Shown in pieces: positions 43,410 through 51,273 of a stretch of DNA of 64,000 bases; the first letter of the stretch is position 1, and every line of letters begins with the position of its first letter. Source of the stretch: CAWUKT01 sp964352215 (GTDB lineage Bacteria > Bacteroidota > Bacteroidia > J057 > JADKCL01); the NCBI GenBank assembly GCA_964352215.1, contig CAYGRE010000012.1, positions 19,545-83,544 of the forward strand, in the 5' to 3' direction. The notes beneath the pieces were generated by a model. It was not told the origin of the DNA, made no database searches, and saw only the letters and a program-made list of their open reading frames with translations. Made by a program: the position numbers and the translations under genes.

Positions 43410-45034
43410 CTACGCACCCCCCTTCCTCCGGACGTACCACGTCGGGATGTCGGGGCCAGCCCCGAATAGTACCGGTCCGAGACCGCCAGATCCCGGAATC
43501 CCGGGAGAATGCCGCTGTTCCAGCCGCCTCCACGGTAACCGCCGCCTACACTGCCGGGCCAGCCGGAGACATCGGCGTTTCCTCCTGCATCCAGGAGGCC
43601 ATTTCCATTGTTTCCTGTGAAGGAAACACCCTCCGGACCTGCATTGACGCACTGTTCCCAGAGGTTACCGCTCATTTCCATTACCCCATAGTAGCTGGCA
43701 CCGGATTGAAGACGATCACTCCCGGCCTGGGCAGCGAAGCCGCAACGGAGTGGGCCTTGGGGACCATCGTAGCCGTGACTGGCCAGGCCCACGGGAGACG
43801 AAGGGGATTCTGCTACCGCTTCCCAGCCGGTTCCATCCTGCAAAAGGGTATTGGCATCCATCACCGCATCGGTTCCCCAGGCAAATTCTTCCGCGAAAGG
43901 GGCCAGCGGGCCTCGGCAGGCCTTTTCATATTCCAATTCCGTCATTGGAGACAGACCTGCCCAATCAAAATAGGCGAGGAGGTCATCCCAATTCAGGAAA
44001 TTACAAGCACGGTTTTGGGCATCTTCCTCACTGTTGAAAGTCCCATCAGCCGCAAGGTCGCAACCGAAGATGGCGGGCTGTCCATTTGAGCCGGGTTGGT
44101 AGACCCGGATTCCATTGCGCAGATTGGCAAAATGGGTAAAGGCATGGGTGCCAGCTTCCGCATAAGGCCCGGTTGTGGTCCGGGAGGCCTGCTGGTCAAC
44201 CGTCAGATGATTGAGGAAATCCACATATTGCTCCTGGCTGATCTCATACTTCATGCAATAGAAACCATTGGTCCCTTTGGGATATGCTTCCGGGATCAAT
44301 CCATTCGGAGGGTAAGTACTGTTTCCGCTGGTAAATCCGGGGTCGGGTCCGAGGTTAATATCAAATTCGTCAATAACCTGAACTGCTGCCTGAGTGCTAC
44401 TTTCCCCTAAACTGAAATTGCTACTGCCATCTCCCAGCCAATAGGGCCCTTCCGGAATCCAGACCATTTCCACGCCAAAAATATCCAAGGCATAAGCACC
44501 ATCGGCAAGTGGGCTGGCCAATTGGAGGGTGACCCTGGTATTCGTGATTTTTCCTGAACCAGCATGGGACCGTTTTAAGAAAACCCCCAGACCGTCCGAA
44601 ACAGGAGTCGCCAAAATCAAATCAGGGGCAGCGGATGAAAAACCAATTCCGGAAGTAGAAAATTGAAGCGGAGACCATGCTCCATCTCCTCCCCGAAGTT
44701 TGGCAAAAATCCAAACCGCATCGTGGTTGCCGGGTCCGGTGGTCAGGTGCCAACTGTTGTCCCAATTGACTTCGAATGAAATCGTCTGTTCATCCTCTAG
44801 TCTGACATCTTTCAATTGCAGGTTGTTGGCGAGTACCGTTTGGAAAAAGAAACCTGTCCAAAGTAGAATTGCCCCGATCCAGCGGATGCTTGCCCAACTC
44901 CCAGGGATGCTTGCCCCGATTGAGGGAGTGTTTACTATGCTCCCAGGGATACTTGCCCTGTTCCGGCGACCAAGCCCGACGAACGATTCGATCATATTTG
45001 ATTCCTGGAGGATCATTTTCGTTTGAACAATCAC
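43406..45034 (-). CDS. SUMF1/formylglycine-generating-fold exported protein in the B12 operon
   Basis: Up to 542 residues. The GTG at 45034 overlaps the preceding stop as GTGA; an ATG at 45016 is also possible. An N-terminal hydrophobic segment (about 52-70, IGAILLWTGFFFQTVLA) suggests export. A beta domain (about 70-190) precedes a SUMF1/FGE-sulfatase fold: VEMVWIPEGPYWLGDG, FYCMKYEISQEQYVDFLNHL, GLSPMTELEYEKACRGP, MEMSGNLWEQCVN and a GGYRGGGWN end. The two active-site Cys of true FGE enzymes were not evident, so it may be a binding-type SUMF1 protein. Association with B12 uptake is unusual and inferred from the operon. Confidence 0.8.
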   Translation of the reverse strand: MIVQTKMILQESNMIESFVGLGRRNRASIPGSIVNTPSIGASIPGSWASIRWIGAILLWTGFFFQTVLANNLQLKDVRLEDEQTISFEVNWDNSWHLTTGPGNHDAVWIFAKLRGGDGAWSPLQFSTSGIGFSSAAPDLILATPVSDGLGVFLKRSHAGSGKITNTRVTLQLASPLADGAYALDIFGVEMVWIPEGPYWLGDGSSNFSLGESSTQAAVQVIDEFDINLGPDPGFTSGNSTYPPNGLIPEAYPKGTNGFYCMKYEISQEQYVDFLNHLTVDQQASRTTTGPYAEAGTHAFTHFANLRNGIRVYQPGSNGQPAIFGCDLAADGTFNSEEDAQNRACNFLNWDDLLAYFDWAGLSPMTELEYEKACRGPLAPFAEEFAWGTDAVMDANTLLQDGTGWEAVAESPSSPVGLASHGYDGPQGPLRCGFAAQAGSDRLQSGASYYGVMEMSGNLWEQCVNAGPEGVSFTGNNGNGLLDAGGNADVSGWPGSVGGGYRGGGWNSGILPGFRDLAVSDRYYSGLAPTSRRGTSGGRGVRR

Positions 45035-46326
45035 TGCCGAATCAGGTGTTGAGCGTAATCACCGGCTTCCGTGTGCAACCGGAGCAGGTAGCTACCTGCT
45101 GAGAGGGTACTGAGATCAATCTCGGTGATCTTCTTGACTTCAGAAGAGGCGAAAACCCGGTTGCCGGAGAAGGAAAATACCTCAATAGAAAGTGGTAAAT
45201 GCTTCAGGCGGCTGGCATCTACGGTCACCCGATCCATAAAGGGATTGGGATAGGAAGTGATAAAAACCTCATTCGAGAACAATTCACTGGAACCGGTAGC
45301 GAGGCGGCCATCGATGTCAAAGGCTTCAGGAGCGACCCCAACCGCGATGGTATCGATCAAGGTTCCGGAAGCATCATACCGGTGGATACTTCCCCAGGTA
45401 GCGTAATCCGTAAGGGACAGATAGAACACTGTATTTTGGGTATCCATAGCACTTCCGGCCCAGAAGCCGGGGATCATAGGTGCATTGCTGAGGGCATAGG
45501 GATTGAAACCCCCGATTTCAGCACTGTTAAAGGCTCCGTCGAGTATGCCATAGAGGGTGCTGCCAAGCAGTGCGGTGCCCCCACCGAATCCGATAGAATA
45601 GGGGACAACCGTTGAAGCTGCAGTACGTGATCCGAGTGGAATCTGGGAAATGACTCCGGTGGTGCTGCCAAAACTGAGGGCGTTGAGCGTATAGAGCATA
45701 TTGTCAGCCGGGCGAAAGAAGATGTCCGTGACAGACTCTCCCAAGGTGTCCAGGTCAATCTCAGCGATGAGGGTACTGCTATTAAGATCGACCAGCGCGA
45801 CTTTACCCGTGGTGCTTCCAAACCCACCAGGAACCGTCACATAAGCAGTGTCATTGACTACCACAACCCCTTCACATTGACCGGAAATGCTCTGCACCGC
45901 AGCGATTTCGCTGAGGTCAGACTGGTTGAAAATACGCACATAGTCAGAACTGACAGGAAACCCACAAGCAGCAACGATGGCGGACTGATTAGGGGCGTTG
46001 GTGATTGAGCGCACACCAGGAGCCGCCACCGAGTGCAACCGGGTATAGCTGTCGATGTCATACTTCAGGATCATGCCATCGGCAGCAACATAGGCGTATT
46101 GACCATCGACCAATACATCTTGTACCGAACTCGCAACAATGGTGTCGAAAGCGAAGTAGTTGTTGGTGGCGAGATTCCAGGCCGCGATGGTAGTTGCATC
46201 GGTGGTGTCAGAGAAATTTCCGCCGTTGGCAATGATGAGTTGCCGGGGAGATTGCGCCAGGGAGAGCAACGGAATGAAGAAGGCACCGAAGAGGGCCAAT
46301 CTGAAAATCGTGGAAAAATACCTCAT
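45031..46326 (-). CDS. Secreted beta-propeller with T9SS sorting domain, first gene of the B12 operon
   Basis: A 431-residue protein from the ATG at 46326, giving signal peptide MRYFSTIFRLALFGAFFIPL..LAQ; earlier in-frame codons fall in the leader RNA. The body has YncE-like propeller wording: LIIANGGNFSDTTDATTIAA, FAFDTIVASSVQDVLVDGQY, TGKVALVDLNSSTLIAEIDL. The C-terminus is a T9SS sorting domain (SYPNPFMDRVTVDAS, LSIEVFSFSGNRV, LSAGSYLLRLHTEAG). It is therefore an extracellular relative of the BtuG-like lipoprotein in the same operon and a candidate cobalamin-capture protein. The riboswitch lies directly upstream. Confidence 0.85.
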   Translation of the reverse strand: MRYFSTIFRLALFGAFFIPLLSLAQSPRQLIIANGGNFSDTTDATTIAAWNLATNNYFAFDTIVASSVQDVLVDGQYAYVAADGMILKYDIDSYTRLHSVAAPGVRSITNAPNQSAIVAACGFPVSSDYVRIFNQSDLSEIAAVQSISGQCEGVVVVNDTAYVTVPGGFGSTTGKVALVDLNSSTLIAEIDLDTLGESVTDIFFRPADNMLYTLNALSFGSTTGVISQIPLGSRTAASTVVPYSIGFGGGTALLGSTLYGILDGAFNSAEIGGFNPYALSNAPMIPGFWAGSAMDTQNTVFYLSLTDYATWGSIHRYDASGTLIDTIAVGVAPEAFDIDGRLATGSSELFSNEVFITSYPNPFMDRVTVDASRLKHLPLSIEVFSFSGNRVFASSEVKKITEIDLSTLSAGSYLLRLHTEAGDYAQHLIRQ

Positions 46327-46447
46327 AGCATTGAATAGATTAACAATGAATACTATGAGCCTTGGATGTGAAATGAAGCAACAAACCGAAGGGCTTGCAC
46401 CTGCATTTTCATGATAACTTTTCACCCGAAAGCTCTGAAACTATGCT

Positions 46448-46605
46448 ACAGGCAGGTCTTCTGGCTTCCCAAACTTTGGTACCTTCCCATTCGAAGACGA
46501 ACAGTGGTTTTAACCAAATCCCGACCGGGGTCGGGTGGGTTACAGCAGCGGGGACTGCTCCGGAATTACACCGGATTCCCTTTTAATCTTCGATCGTTAG
46601 ATCGG
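46448..46605 (-). ncRNA. Cobalamin (AdoCbl) riboswitch
   Basis: Read on the minus strand, the canonical blocks occur in order: GGGAATCCGGTG, AATTCCGGAGC, AGTCCCCGCTGCTGTAA, CCACTG, GGGAAG, and the B12 box AGCCAGAAGACCTGCC at 46451-46466. Spacing fits the class I/II cobalamin aptamer. It precedes the first gene of the five-gene minus-strand operon by about 120 bases and is expected to shut off expression when cobalamin is abundant. Confidence 0.96.
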
Positions 46606-46620
46606 AGAACCTATGCAACA

Positions 46621-46628
46621 CAAAAGTA
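46621..46628 (-). promoter_or_regulatory. Bacteroidota -7 box upstream of the cobalamin riboswitch
   Basis: Minus-strand TACTTTTG matches the Bacteroidota consensus TAnnTTTG exactly, about 16 bases before the aptamer. A TTTG lies 14 bases further upstream, shorter than the usual spacing to a -33 element. Confidence 0.55.
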
Positions 46629-46651
46629 AGGATTAATCTCAACAAATCTTG

Positions 46652-46659
46652 TATTTTTG
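46652..46659 (+). promoter_or_regulatory. Bacteroidota -7 box upstream of the TlpA gene
   Basis: Plus-strand TATTTTTG matches TAnnTTTG exactly, 29 bases before the TlpA start codon. No good TTTG -33 element was found. It is 23 bases from the divergent riboswitch promoter box. Confidence 0.45.
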
Positions 46660-46687
46660 CGTTGTAACATGGAATCAACTCCAATAA

Positions 46688-47185
46688 ATGAAAACGCGAT
46701 TTACACTCTTTATTCTTCTACTGGTATCATTTAGTCAGCTTACCCTGGCTCAGCAGGAGGTGAAGATCATTAAATACGCTGATCTGGAATCCTATTTCAA
46801 TCAGGAGAATGATACCTTGTATGTGATCAACTTCTGGGCGACCTGGTGTCGTCCCTGCGTGGCGGAACTCCCCTTCTTCGATGATGTGGCGGCAAAGCAT
46901 GCAGAAGATCCGGTTCAGGTATTGCTCATCAGCCTTGACTTTGCAGATGAGATTGATGGAAGAGTGGCAGATTATATTGACCGCCGCAATCCTCAGTCTC
47001 CCATCCTGATATTGGATGAACCCAATGCCAATTCCTGGATTGATAAAGTTGCTGAAGAATGGACGGGCGCTATTCCGGCGACTGTCTTTGTCAATAAGAA
47101 ACAGGGAATCCGCGAATTTCACGAAGGTGATTACACCCAGGAAGAACTGTTTGAAAAAGTAGAAACATTAATTCATAGACCATGA
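46688..47185 (+). CDS. TlpA-type exported thioredoxin
   Basis: A 165-residue periplasmic thiol-disulfide oxidoreductase. A signal peptide (1-21, LTLAQ) is followed by the thioredoxin core, with active site WCRPC (Cys54, Cys57) in NFWATWCRPCVAELPFFDD and a cis-Pro region IPATVFVNKK. TlpA/ResA-like proteins reduce periplasmic thiols, often for cytochrome c maturation. Its stop overlaps the next redoxin gene as ATGA. The gene is divergent from the B12 operon. Confidence 0.9.
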   Translation: MKTRFTLFILLLVSFSQLTLAQQEVKIIKYADLESYFNQENDTLYVINFWATWCRPCVAELPFFDDVAAKHAEDPVQVLLISLDFADEIDGRVADYIDRRNPQSPILILDEPNANSWIDKVAEEWTGAIPATVFVNKKQGIREFHEGDYTQEELFEKVETLIHRP

Positions 47186-47808
47186 AAAAAGTAGTTACAG
47201 TATTTGCTCTGGTAATGCTTACCAGCGTATTCTTTTACCAGGCCCAAGCCCAGGATGATAAGGAATTGATCGGCAAGGAAGCCCCTGCTTTCAATTTGAA
47301 AAATATAGATGGCAATATGGTCAGTCTGAATGACTATGCTGAATCCGAAGGTGTCATCGTTGTCTTTACCTGCAATCACTGTCCCTACAGCAAATTGTAT
47401 GAAGACCGCATCAACGAACTGAACGAAATTTACGAAGCTCAGGGCTTTCCAGTGGTCGCCATCAATCCCAATGATCCCGTTGCCTACCCTGAAGACAGCT
47501 ATGAGAATATGATCGTTCGCGCTGAGGAGAAAGCTTTCAGTTTCCCTTATCTGTTTGACGATACCCAGGAGATTGCGGCTGCCTATGGTGCAACCCGCAC
47601 CCCCCATACTTATATACTGGTTCGCGACGAGGAAAATGAATCATTTGTTGTTCGCTATGTAGGTGCGATTGATGACAATCCCAAAGAGGCAGATGCCGTT
47701 GAAGATCAGTTCATTCAAAAGGCGATCATGGAGATCAAAAACGATGGTGCCATCTCAACTGAATACACCAAAGCGATTGGTTGTTCCATTAAATGGAAGA
47801 AGAGCTAA
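47182..47808 (+). CDS. Exported AhpC/redoxin-family thioredoxin-like protein
   Basis: A 208-residue protein with a signal peptide (1-24, ending AQAQ). The redoxin domain has the active site CNHC (Cys64, Cys67) in VVFTCNHCPYSKLYEDR, then GATRTPHTYILV with the cis-Pro. It ends in AIGCSIKWKKS; the C-terminal GCSIKW with a third Cys is conserved with the next gene. This is the FTCNHCPY-type thioredoxin family common in environmental bacteria. Substrate unknown. The start overlaps tlpA (ATGA) and the stop overlaps the paralogue (TAATG). Confidence 0.9.
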   Translation: MKKVVTVFALVMLTSVFFYQAQAQDDKELIGKEAPAFNLKNIDGNMVSLNDYAESEGVIVVFTCNHCPYSKLYEDRINELNEIYEAQGFPVVAINPNDPVAYPEDSYENMIVRAEEKAFSFPYLFDDTQEIAAAYGATRTPHTYILVRDEENESFVVRYVGAIDDNPKEADAVEDQFIQKAIMEIKNDGAISTEYTKAIGCSIKWKKS

Positions 47809-48320
47809 TGAATTTTTCCCTGCCGAATGTCGATGGCAGAACCCTGTCGCTGGATGATTATCCGGAAGCAAAAGGTTTTATCATTGTCTTCACCTGTAAC
47901 CATTGCCCCTACGCGGTAGCTTACGAACTTCGGCTCAATAAAATCCACGATCGGTTCGCTGATCGTGGATTTCCATTGATAGCCATCAACTCCAACGATG
48001 CGGTTAAGTACCCTCAGGATTCTTTTGAACTGATGAAGGTGCGTGCCGAGCAGCGCGGTTTCCAGTTTCCTTATCTCTATGACGAGAGCCAGGAAGTCGC
48101 AGAGACCTACGGGGCAAAACGGACACCGCATGTCTTTGTGATCGTAAAAGATGGGGATTATTGGAATATCCGGTATTCCGGGTCAATCGATGACAATTAC
48201 GAGAACGCTGCCGCCGTTAAGGAGCATTATTTGAGCGATGCCGTAGAGGCGATGATTGCTGGGAAAAGTGTTCCAAAAAAGGAAACGAACCCGGTTGGGT
48301 GTTCCATTAAGTGGCTTTAG
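47808..48320 (+). CDS. AhpC/redoxin-family thioredoxin-like protein, tandem paralogue without signal peptide
   Basis: A 170-residue paralogue of the preceding protein starting at the TAATG junction; an ATG 15 bases earlier would add five residues inside the neighbour. It keeps CNHC (Cys30, Cys33) in IIVFTCNHCPYAVAYELR, GAKRTPHVFVIV and the C-terminal VGCSIKWL, but begins directly with the redoxin fold and has no export signal. This suggests a cytoplasmic twin of an exported enzyme. Third gene of a three-gene operon. Confidence 0.88.
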   Translation: MNFSLPNVDGRTLSLDDYPEAKGFIIVFTCNHCPYAVAYELRLNKIHDRFADRGFPLIAINSNDAVKYPQDSFELMKVRAEQRGFQFPYLYDESQEVAETYGAKRTPHVFVIVKDGDYWNIRYSGSIDDNYENAAAVKEHYLSDAVEAMIAGKSVPKKETNPVGCSIKWL

Positions 48321-48325
48321 GGTGG

Positions 48326-48529
48326 TTATCGTCTGGCCCGGTTGTAGGATTTAGACTTCACAACCTTTGAGCGGCCTTGAACCTTAGCCGGCCTCTTCTT
48401 AACCACAGTCACATTTTGATCCCCCCGGAAGACGGTGCGGGTGTGGGAAGAGCCACGGCATCCTGAACCAAGGATAGACATGGCAACCAACATCAGTACA
48501 GCGAGGGAAAAGGCAACAGTATTCTTCAT
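48326..48529 (-). CDS. Small basic lipoprotein
   Basis: A 67-residue protein: signal peptide and lipobox ILGSGC (Cys24), then a short, very basic tail (KKRPAKVQGRSKVVKSKSYN). No family recognised. The clean lipobox and the distinct composition support it as a real gene despite its size. It lies 18 bp after the 150-residue exported protein gene on the same strand. Confidence 0.65.
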   Translation of the reverse strand: MKNTVAFSLAVLMLVAMSILGSGCRGSSHTRTVFRGDQNVTVVKKRPAKVQGRSKVVKSKSYNRARR

Positions 48530-48547
48530 AAGGTCAAATTAAAGAAA

Positions 48548-49000
48548 TTATTTTTCCGCGTGACAGAAAAGGATGTCCTTCTTCACCTTTGCGAAGGTCA
48601 TGGTGTACTTTTTAGTCTTCCCTTTCAGGTAGGTGAATTCCATATCGAAGATGTACATATCCCCTTCAAGGCCCTTTACAATCCTGAAATTATCCGCATG
48701 CCAGAGCGCGGATTTATCCAGGTGGTGGGCCAACTCATTCAATGACAACTCAGCAAATAGCTTTTCATGAGGATCCCACAAGTTGAGCTTGTCCTGAAGC
48801 GCCCGGTTGGGATCGCGGCCCGTATAGACCATCATTTTCCCAAAACCTTCGTAATGCTTCTTTTCTACCAAGGTCATCAATTGGTCCAGCCTTTCCCGGC
48901 ATTGTTGCTCAATGATGACTTTTTGCTCGGCAGTATACTGAGCCTTGGAGCTGACAGCGAAGCAGGTGAACAGCAAAAAGAAAATAATTCCGTATTTCAT
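48548..49000 (-). CDS. Small exported hypothetical protein
   Basis: A 150-residue exported protein (signal peptide MKYGIIFFLLFTCFAVSSKA). The mature part has an N-terminal helix (YTAEQKVIIEQQCRERLDQL) and a beta-rich end (DMYIFDMEFTYLKGKTKKYT), a layout that could be an NTF2-like fold. No family recognised. It is divergent from the DUF547 gene. Confidence 0.75.
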   Translation of the reverse strand: MKYGIIFFLLFTCFAVSSKAQYTAEQKVIIEQQCRERLDQLMTLVEKKHYEGFGKMMVYTGRDPNRALQDKLNLWDPHEKLFAELSLNELAHHLDKSALWHADNFRIVKGLEGDMYIFDMEFTYLKGKTKKYTMTFAKVKKDILFCHAEK

Positions 49001-49198
49001 GATCTTTTTTAGGGGTATAACGCTTCAACAGCGTATTAAATTGAGTAATTATCTTGGGTTTTCGAAATCCGGGAGTGATTTATTTAGAAATCAATCCTTG
49101 ACTTTTCTGTTTTCGGCCCGAATTTTGCTTCTTGTCAATCGAACGACATTGTCCGTTCTCTGAACCCTTTATCATTGAACCTGAAACTGAAAAATGAT

Positions 49199-49927
49199 AT
49201 GAAGAAATTATTTCTACTGGTCCTCATGGGGCTTATCTCGACTGCTACTGTTTTTGGAGACGGTGGGGAAGCCTTTTTTACCAAGGCAGACGCCTTCTTC
49301 AAAGCCAGTGTATCCTCTTCGGGAGGTGTCTACTATGCTTCCGTGAAAGAAGAACCAACGGCGCTGAACTCCCTGGTGAAGGACATTGCCAGTTATCCCT
49401 TCAGTTCTCAAAACAAGACTACTCAAAAGGCTTTTCTGATCAATGCGTACAATATTTTGGTGATTAAAAATGTTGTCGATCATTATCCGATTGCCAAGCC
49501 GCTGGATGTACCTGGTTTCTTCGATCAGAAAAAATTCAATGTCGCTGGGATGTCTCTGACCCTCTCCGATATCGAGAATAAGAAAATCCGCCCGGTGTAC
49601 AATGATGCCCGGACCCACTTTGTGCTGGTATGTGCAGCCAAAAGTTGCCCCGCGATTGCCAATTATGCTTTTATGCCCGCTAAGCTGGAAGCTCAATTGA
49701 ATGCGCGGACCAAGAAAGCAATGGACAGCCGGAGCTTTATCAAGGTGGATGACGAAAAGAAGACGGTTCAGATTTCACAGATTTTTGAATGGTATGCCGA
49801 TGATTTCAAGGCGGAAGCCAAGGATTTTGTCGCCTACATCAATAAATACCGTTCTACTCCCATTCCAGCCAGTTACAAGTCCAGCTTCTATACCTACAAC
49901 TGGGCGCTGAACGTAAAAAAAAAGTAG
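49199..49927 (+). CDS. Exported DUF547 protein ending on a -1 slippery site
   Basis: A 242-residue exported protein from the ATG at 49199, which opens a signal peptide (MKKLFLLVLMGLISTATVFG). DUF547 core motifs follow: FLINAYNILVIKNVVDHYPI, MSLTLSDIENKKIRP, and HFVLVCAAKSCPAIANYAF with the family Cys. DUF547 proteins are structurally related to transglutaminase-like peptidases, with unknown activity. The gene ends GTA AAA AAA AAG TAG. In the -1 frame the sequence continues without a stop for 449 codons into the beta-barrel gene, so a 691-residue frameshift product is possible. Confidence 0.85.
   Translation: MKKLFLLVLMGLISTATVFGDGGEAFFTKADAFFKASVSSSGGVYYASVKEEPTALNSLVKDIASYPFSSQNKTTQKAFLINAYNILVIKNVVDHYPIAKPLDVPGFFDQKKFNVAGMSLTLSDIENKKIRPVYNDARTHFVLVCAAKSCPAIANYAFMPAKLEAQLNARTKKAMDSRSFIKVDDEKKTVQISQIFEWYADDFKAEAKDFVAYINKYRSTPIPASYKSSFYTYNWALNVKKK
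49915..49924 (+). promoter_or_regulatory. Candidate -1 frameshift site: A9 tract with A AAA AAG heptamer
   Basis: Nine A residues precede G, and in the DUF547 frame they read as A AAA AAG, the heptamer used by E. coli dnaX, with TAG as the next codon. A 6-bp stem (AGTCGA 49979-49984, TCGACT 49993-49998) lies about 55 bases downstream, too far for a classical stimulator. Length variation of the A tract could give the same fusion. Confidence 0.55.
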
Positions 49928-50241
49928 ATAAGCCTGTTCCTCCGAAGGCATCTACTTCTGGATCTGAGATTCCGAAGGAGTCGACTTCCGGTTCGACTAC
50001 CCCGAAGAGTTCTATCAATGGCTCTGCCACACCGAAGCCTTCTGGTTCCGCTAAGGATCCGAAGGCTTCGGACGTTTCTACAGGTTCAGGAAACAACAGT
50101 GGTTCAAACAGCAACAATGGTTCAGGCAGTTCGGCAAAGGGTTCTTCTTCTGACCCCGTAGTTTCAGGTACGGTCAAGTCATCCACCATAGAGGAAGCTG
50201 CTTCCACCAACCGTAGCGGTGAAAAAACCAAAGCGGAGACT
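49928..50241 (+). other. Open -1-frame linker with about 10-aa repeats joining DUF547 to the barrel
   Basis: This stretch has no stop in the barrel frame and also no ATG, GTG or TTG in that frame. It encodes a Ser/Thr/Pro/Gly/Lys-rich linker with repeats of about ten residues (KASTSGSEIP, KESTSGSTTP, KSSINGSATP, KPSGSAKDP), then a Gly/Asn/Ser run. Low-complexity linkers of this type join domains in envelope proteins. Confidence 0.7.
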
Positions 50242-51273
50242 ATGGCCCAGGGGCAAAAGGGAAAGGCAGAACCGGCAGTGACGACCAGCATGTCGGAGGC
50301 AGAGAAGAACAGCGAAGGAGAAGAAAATCCGGACATTGAGAGCCAGGGGCAGATCAATCCCATGCAACAAGGGGAGACACAGGAATCAGTCGAGGAAGGC
50401 TCCGGGTTGACTGAAGATGAAGGGTTATCCGAGCCTGTTCTGGATAGCGATCAAGATCCTGGGCGTAACCGACTCCAATTGTTTACCCCTTCTTCCATGC
50501 TGGAATGGGGGCAGTTTGAAGCCAAGTTTTTTCAGCAATTGTATACCCAAAAGGCCTTTTTTGACGGTGACGGCAATTCAATAGAAGATGGCAACCGAAG
50601 CAACTATTATTCTGGGATCGGGAATATTGTCCTGGGCTACAACAACCGGCTCAATTTCGGGGTCGATTTTTGGGTTCAATCGGTGTTCATTGATTCAACC
50701 GTCAGTTCCCCATTTATGCTTTTCTCTGGAAACCGAGGCCCCTGGGGGCGTACGGCCCTGACCGCTGTTGGTCCTAAAGTGAAATGGCAACCCTTTTCTC
50801 GACTGAATAACTTTACCGTACAGAGTTCATTCCTTTTACCGGTGGCCAGAGATCCTGAAGGCCGTAACAATGACCGCCCCTACCTCGCCACCCAGAATTT
50901 CCTCTGGTGGACCCAGGTCTTCTACACCAACAACCTCTCTTCCCATTTGCAACTCTTTGCCGAGATCGACCTCTATTGGAACATTGACAGGAGTTTCGAT
51001 TTTGCCCAAAGCGGATTCATTGCGACCCCGGCTACCGTATTTTTCAGCTATTTTCCCACTTCAAAGATCACTCTCTATGTCAACAGCCAGTTCTGGCCGA
51101 CTTTGGGTGAGGGCGTTGTTTCCTCCTGGTGGTACCAGGCCGGCCTTGGCGGAAAATACCAGATCAACCAGAGTCTTGACCTTGAATTGAGCGTTGGGAA
51201 GTTCCTCGCCGGGCGAGGTGCGGCTGGTCCTGCCACTGCTTACAATTTGGGCTTGCGGTTTGTGAAGTGGTAA
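50242..51273 (+). CDS. Outer-membrane beta-barrel protein lacking its own signal peptide
   Basis: From the first ATG the product has 343 residues: a polar, Glu-rich N-terminal part (about 1-80), then amphipathic, aromatic-rich strands (YYSGIGNIVLGYNNRLNFGV, LQLFAEIDLYWNIDRSFDF, LYVNSQFWPTLGEG) ending in YNLGLRFVKW, a typical outer-membrane C-terminus with a terminal aromatic. It has no signal peptide, which a barrel needs. The frame is open upstream to the DUF547 slippery site, so the natural N-terminus is probably the DUF547 signal peptide through a -1 shift. Its stop overlaps the GH53 start as TAATG. Confidence 0.78.
   Translation: MAQGQKGKAEPAVTTSMSEAEKNSEGEENPDIESQGQINPMQQGETQESVEEGSGLTEDEGLSEPVLDSDQDPGRNRLQLFTPSSMLEWGQFEAKFFQQLYTQKAFFDGDGNSIEDGNRSNYYSGIGNIVLGYNNRLNFGVDFWVQSVFIDSTVSSPFMLFSGNRGPWGRTALTAVGPKVKWQPFSRLNNFTVQSSFLLPVARDPEGRNNDRPYLATQNFLWWTQVFYTNNLSSHLQLFAEIDLYWNIDRSFDFAQSGFIATPATVFFSYFPTSKITLYVNSQFWPTLGEGVVSSWWYQAGLGGKYQINQSLDLELSVGKFLAGRGAAGPATAYNLGLRFVKW

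Noticed and set aside
42924..43620. Several long plus-strand frames opposite the B12 operon
   Set aside because: They are antisense shadows of genes with clear signal peptides and domains on the minus strand.
49979..49998. Stem-loop as stimulator of the A AAA AAG frameshift
   Set aside because: It is about 55 bases from the slippery site, while classical stimulators lie 5-9 bases away; the stem is only 6 bp.
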